Origin: Actinomycetota bacterium
GTDB taxonomy: Bacteria > Actinomycetota > Humimicrobiia > Humimicrobiales > Humimicrobiaceae
Assembly (NCBI GenBank): GCA_028695395.1
Contig: JAQVJB010000096.1
Coordinates: 1 to 6,264, forward strand
Reading direction: 5' to 3'
Length of the DNA stretch: 6,264 nt
Position 1 is the first letter of the stretch; the number at the start of each line of letters is the position of its first letter. This document shows positions 5,993 to 6,264 of the stretch, in pieces. Position numbers and translations under genes: made by a program. The notes under the pieces are model-generated. The model ran no database searches and was not told where the DNA came from. It worked only from the letters and a program-made list of their open reading frames with translations.

Positions 5993-6264
5993 ATGAAAGC
6001 TAAAAGAAGAAGCTATGGCTGCAGATTCGGTGATGAATTAAAATACAAAGACCTGGAATTGCTTATAATGCAGAATGAGCTTATAAGCGTATCGATACTA
6101 GCAGGTAAAGGTACGGACATAATAAGTCTTTTATACAAGCCTGAAGATGTTGAATTTATGTGGATATCCCCGAAAGACTTTGATAGCAAAGACCTTATTG
6201 CCCATGATTTTTTAGAGGCATACCCTGGCGGATGGCAGGAAATAGTTCCCAACGGCGGCCCCCC
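5993..6264 (+). CDS. DUF4432 / aldose 1-epimerase-like protein, 5' part (cut by window end)
   Basis: The first 90 codons of a galactose-mutarotase-fold protein, of the DUF4432/aldose-epimerase-like group often found in sugar operons; such proteins are thought to bind or epimerise sugars at the anomeric carbon. Visible family blocks are ELISVSILAGKGTDI (29-43), LLYKPEDVEFMWISP (46-60) and YPGGWQEIVPNGG (77-89). The catalytic part of the fold lies beyond the window. The start is ATG 5993, with GGGAG at 5983-5987 five nt upstream. The gap to the UroD-like stop is only 44 bp and holds no terminator, so they share a transcript. The window closes on six C's, which may be a contig end. Confidence 0.82.
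   Translation, partial: MKAKRRSYGCRFGDELKYKDLELLIMQNELISVSILAGKGTDIISLLYKPEDVEFMWISPKDFDSKDLIAHDFLEAYPGGWQEIVPNGGP

Overview
This is a low-GC, bacterial, accessory-type stretch. It carries two unrelated halves transcribed away from each other around an AT-rich 488-bp gap (1924-2411). Gene types (Ste24-like membrane protease, PaaI-like thioesterase, LacI regulator, class II ketose-bisphosphate aldolase, UroD-family protein, DUF4432-like mutarotase, sugar ABC permease tail) suggest an anaerobic, sugar-using bacterium of Firmicutes, Atribacterota or deep actinobacterial type. Codon use and protein style alone do not fix the phylum.

Left half (minus strand, 1-1923): a complete M48/Ste24-type zinc membrane endopeptidase (691-1923) is followed downstream by a hotdog-fold thioesterase of the PaaI-like group. 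The thioesterase starts at a GTG at 490 and runs off the left edge. Between them lies a 68-codon coding-like stretch (517-722, minus) in two frames joined at an A7 run. It has no start codon and looks like a decayed or frameshifted small gene.

Right half (plus strand, 2312-6264): a good sigma70-type promoter with an extended -10 is followed directly by three tandem 13-bp units, the third also being a LacI-like palindrome. Then come a class II aldolase with an unusual cysteine-rich C-terminal tail, a LacI-family repressor, the last 60 codons of a sugar ABC permease whose front is missing, a UroD-family (PF01208) protein, and the start of a DUF4432/aldose-1-epimerase-like gene cut by the right edge. 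Spacing and strong ribosome binding sites suggest a sugar-catabolic operon regulated by its own LacI protein.

The permease remnant between the regulator and the UroD-like gene shows that a transporter block probably once stood there and was deleted, or that the assembly skipped it. The most interesting points are the Cys-rich aldolase tail, the repeat-type operator at the promoter, the UroD-like protein with an H-C-D-G motif in a sugar locus (a possible route for methylated sugars, which is inference), and the transporter scar.
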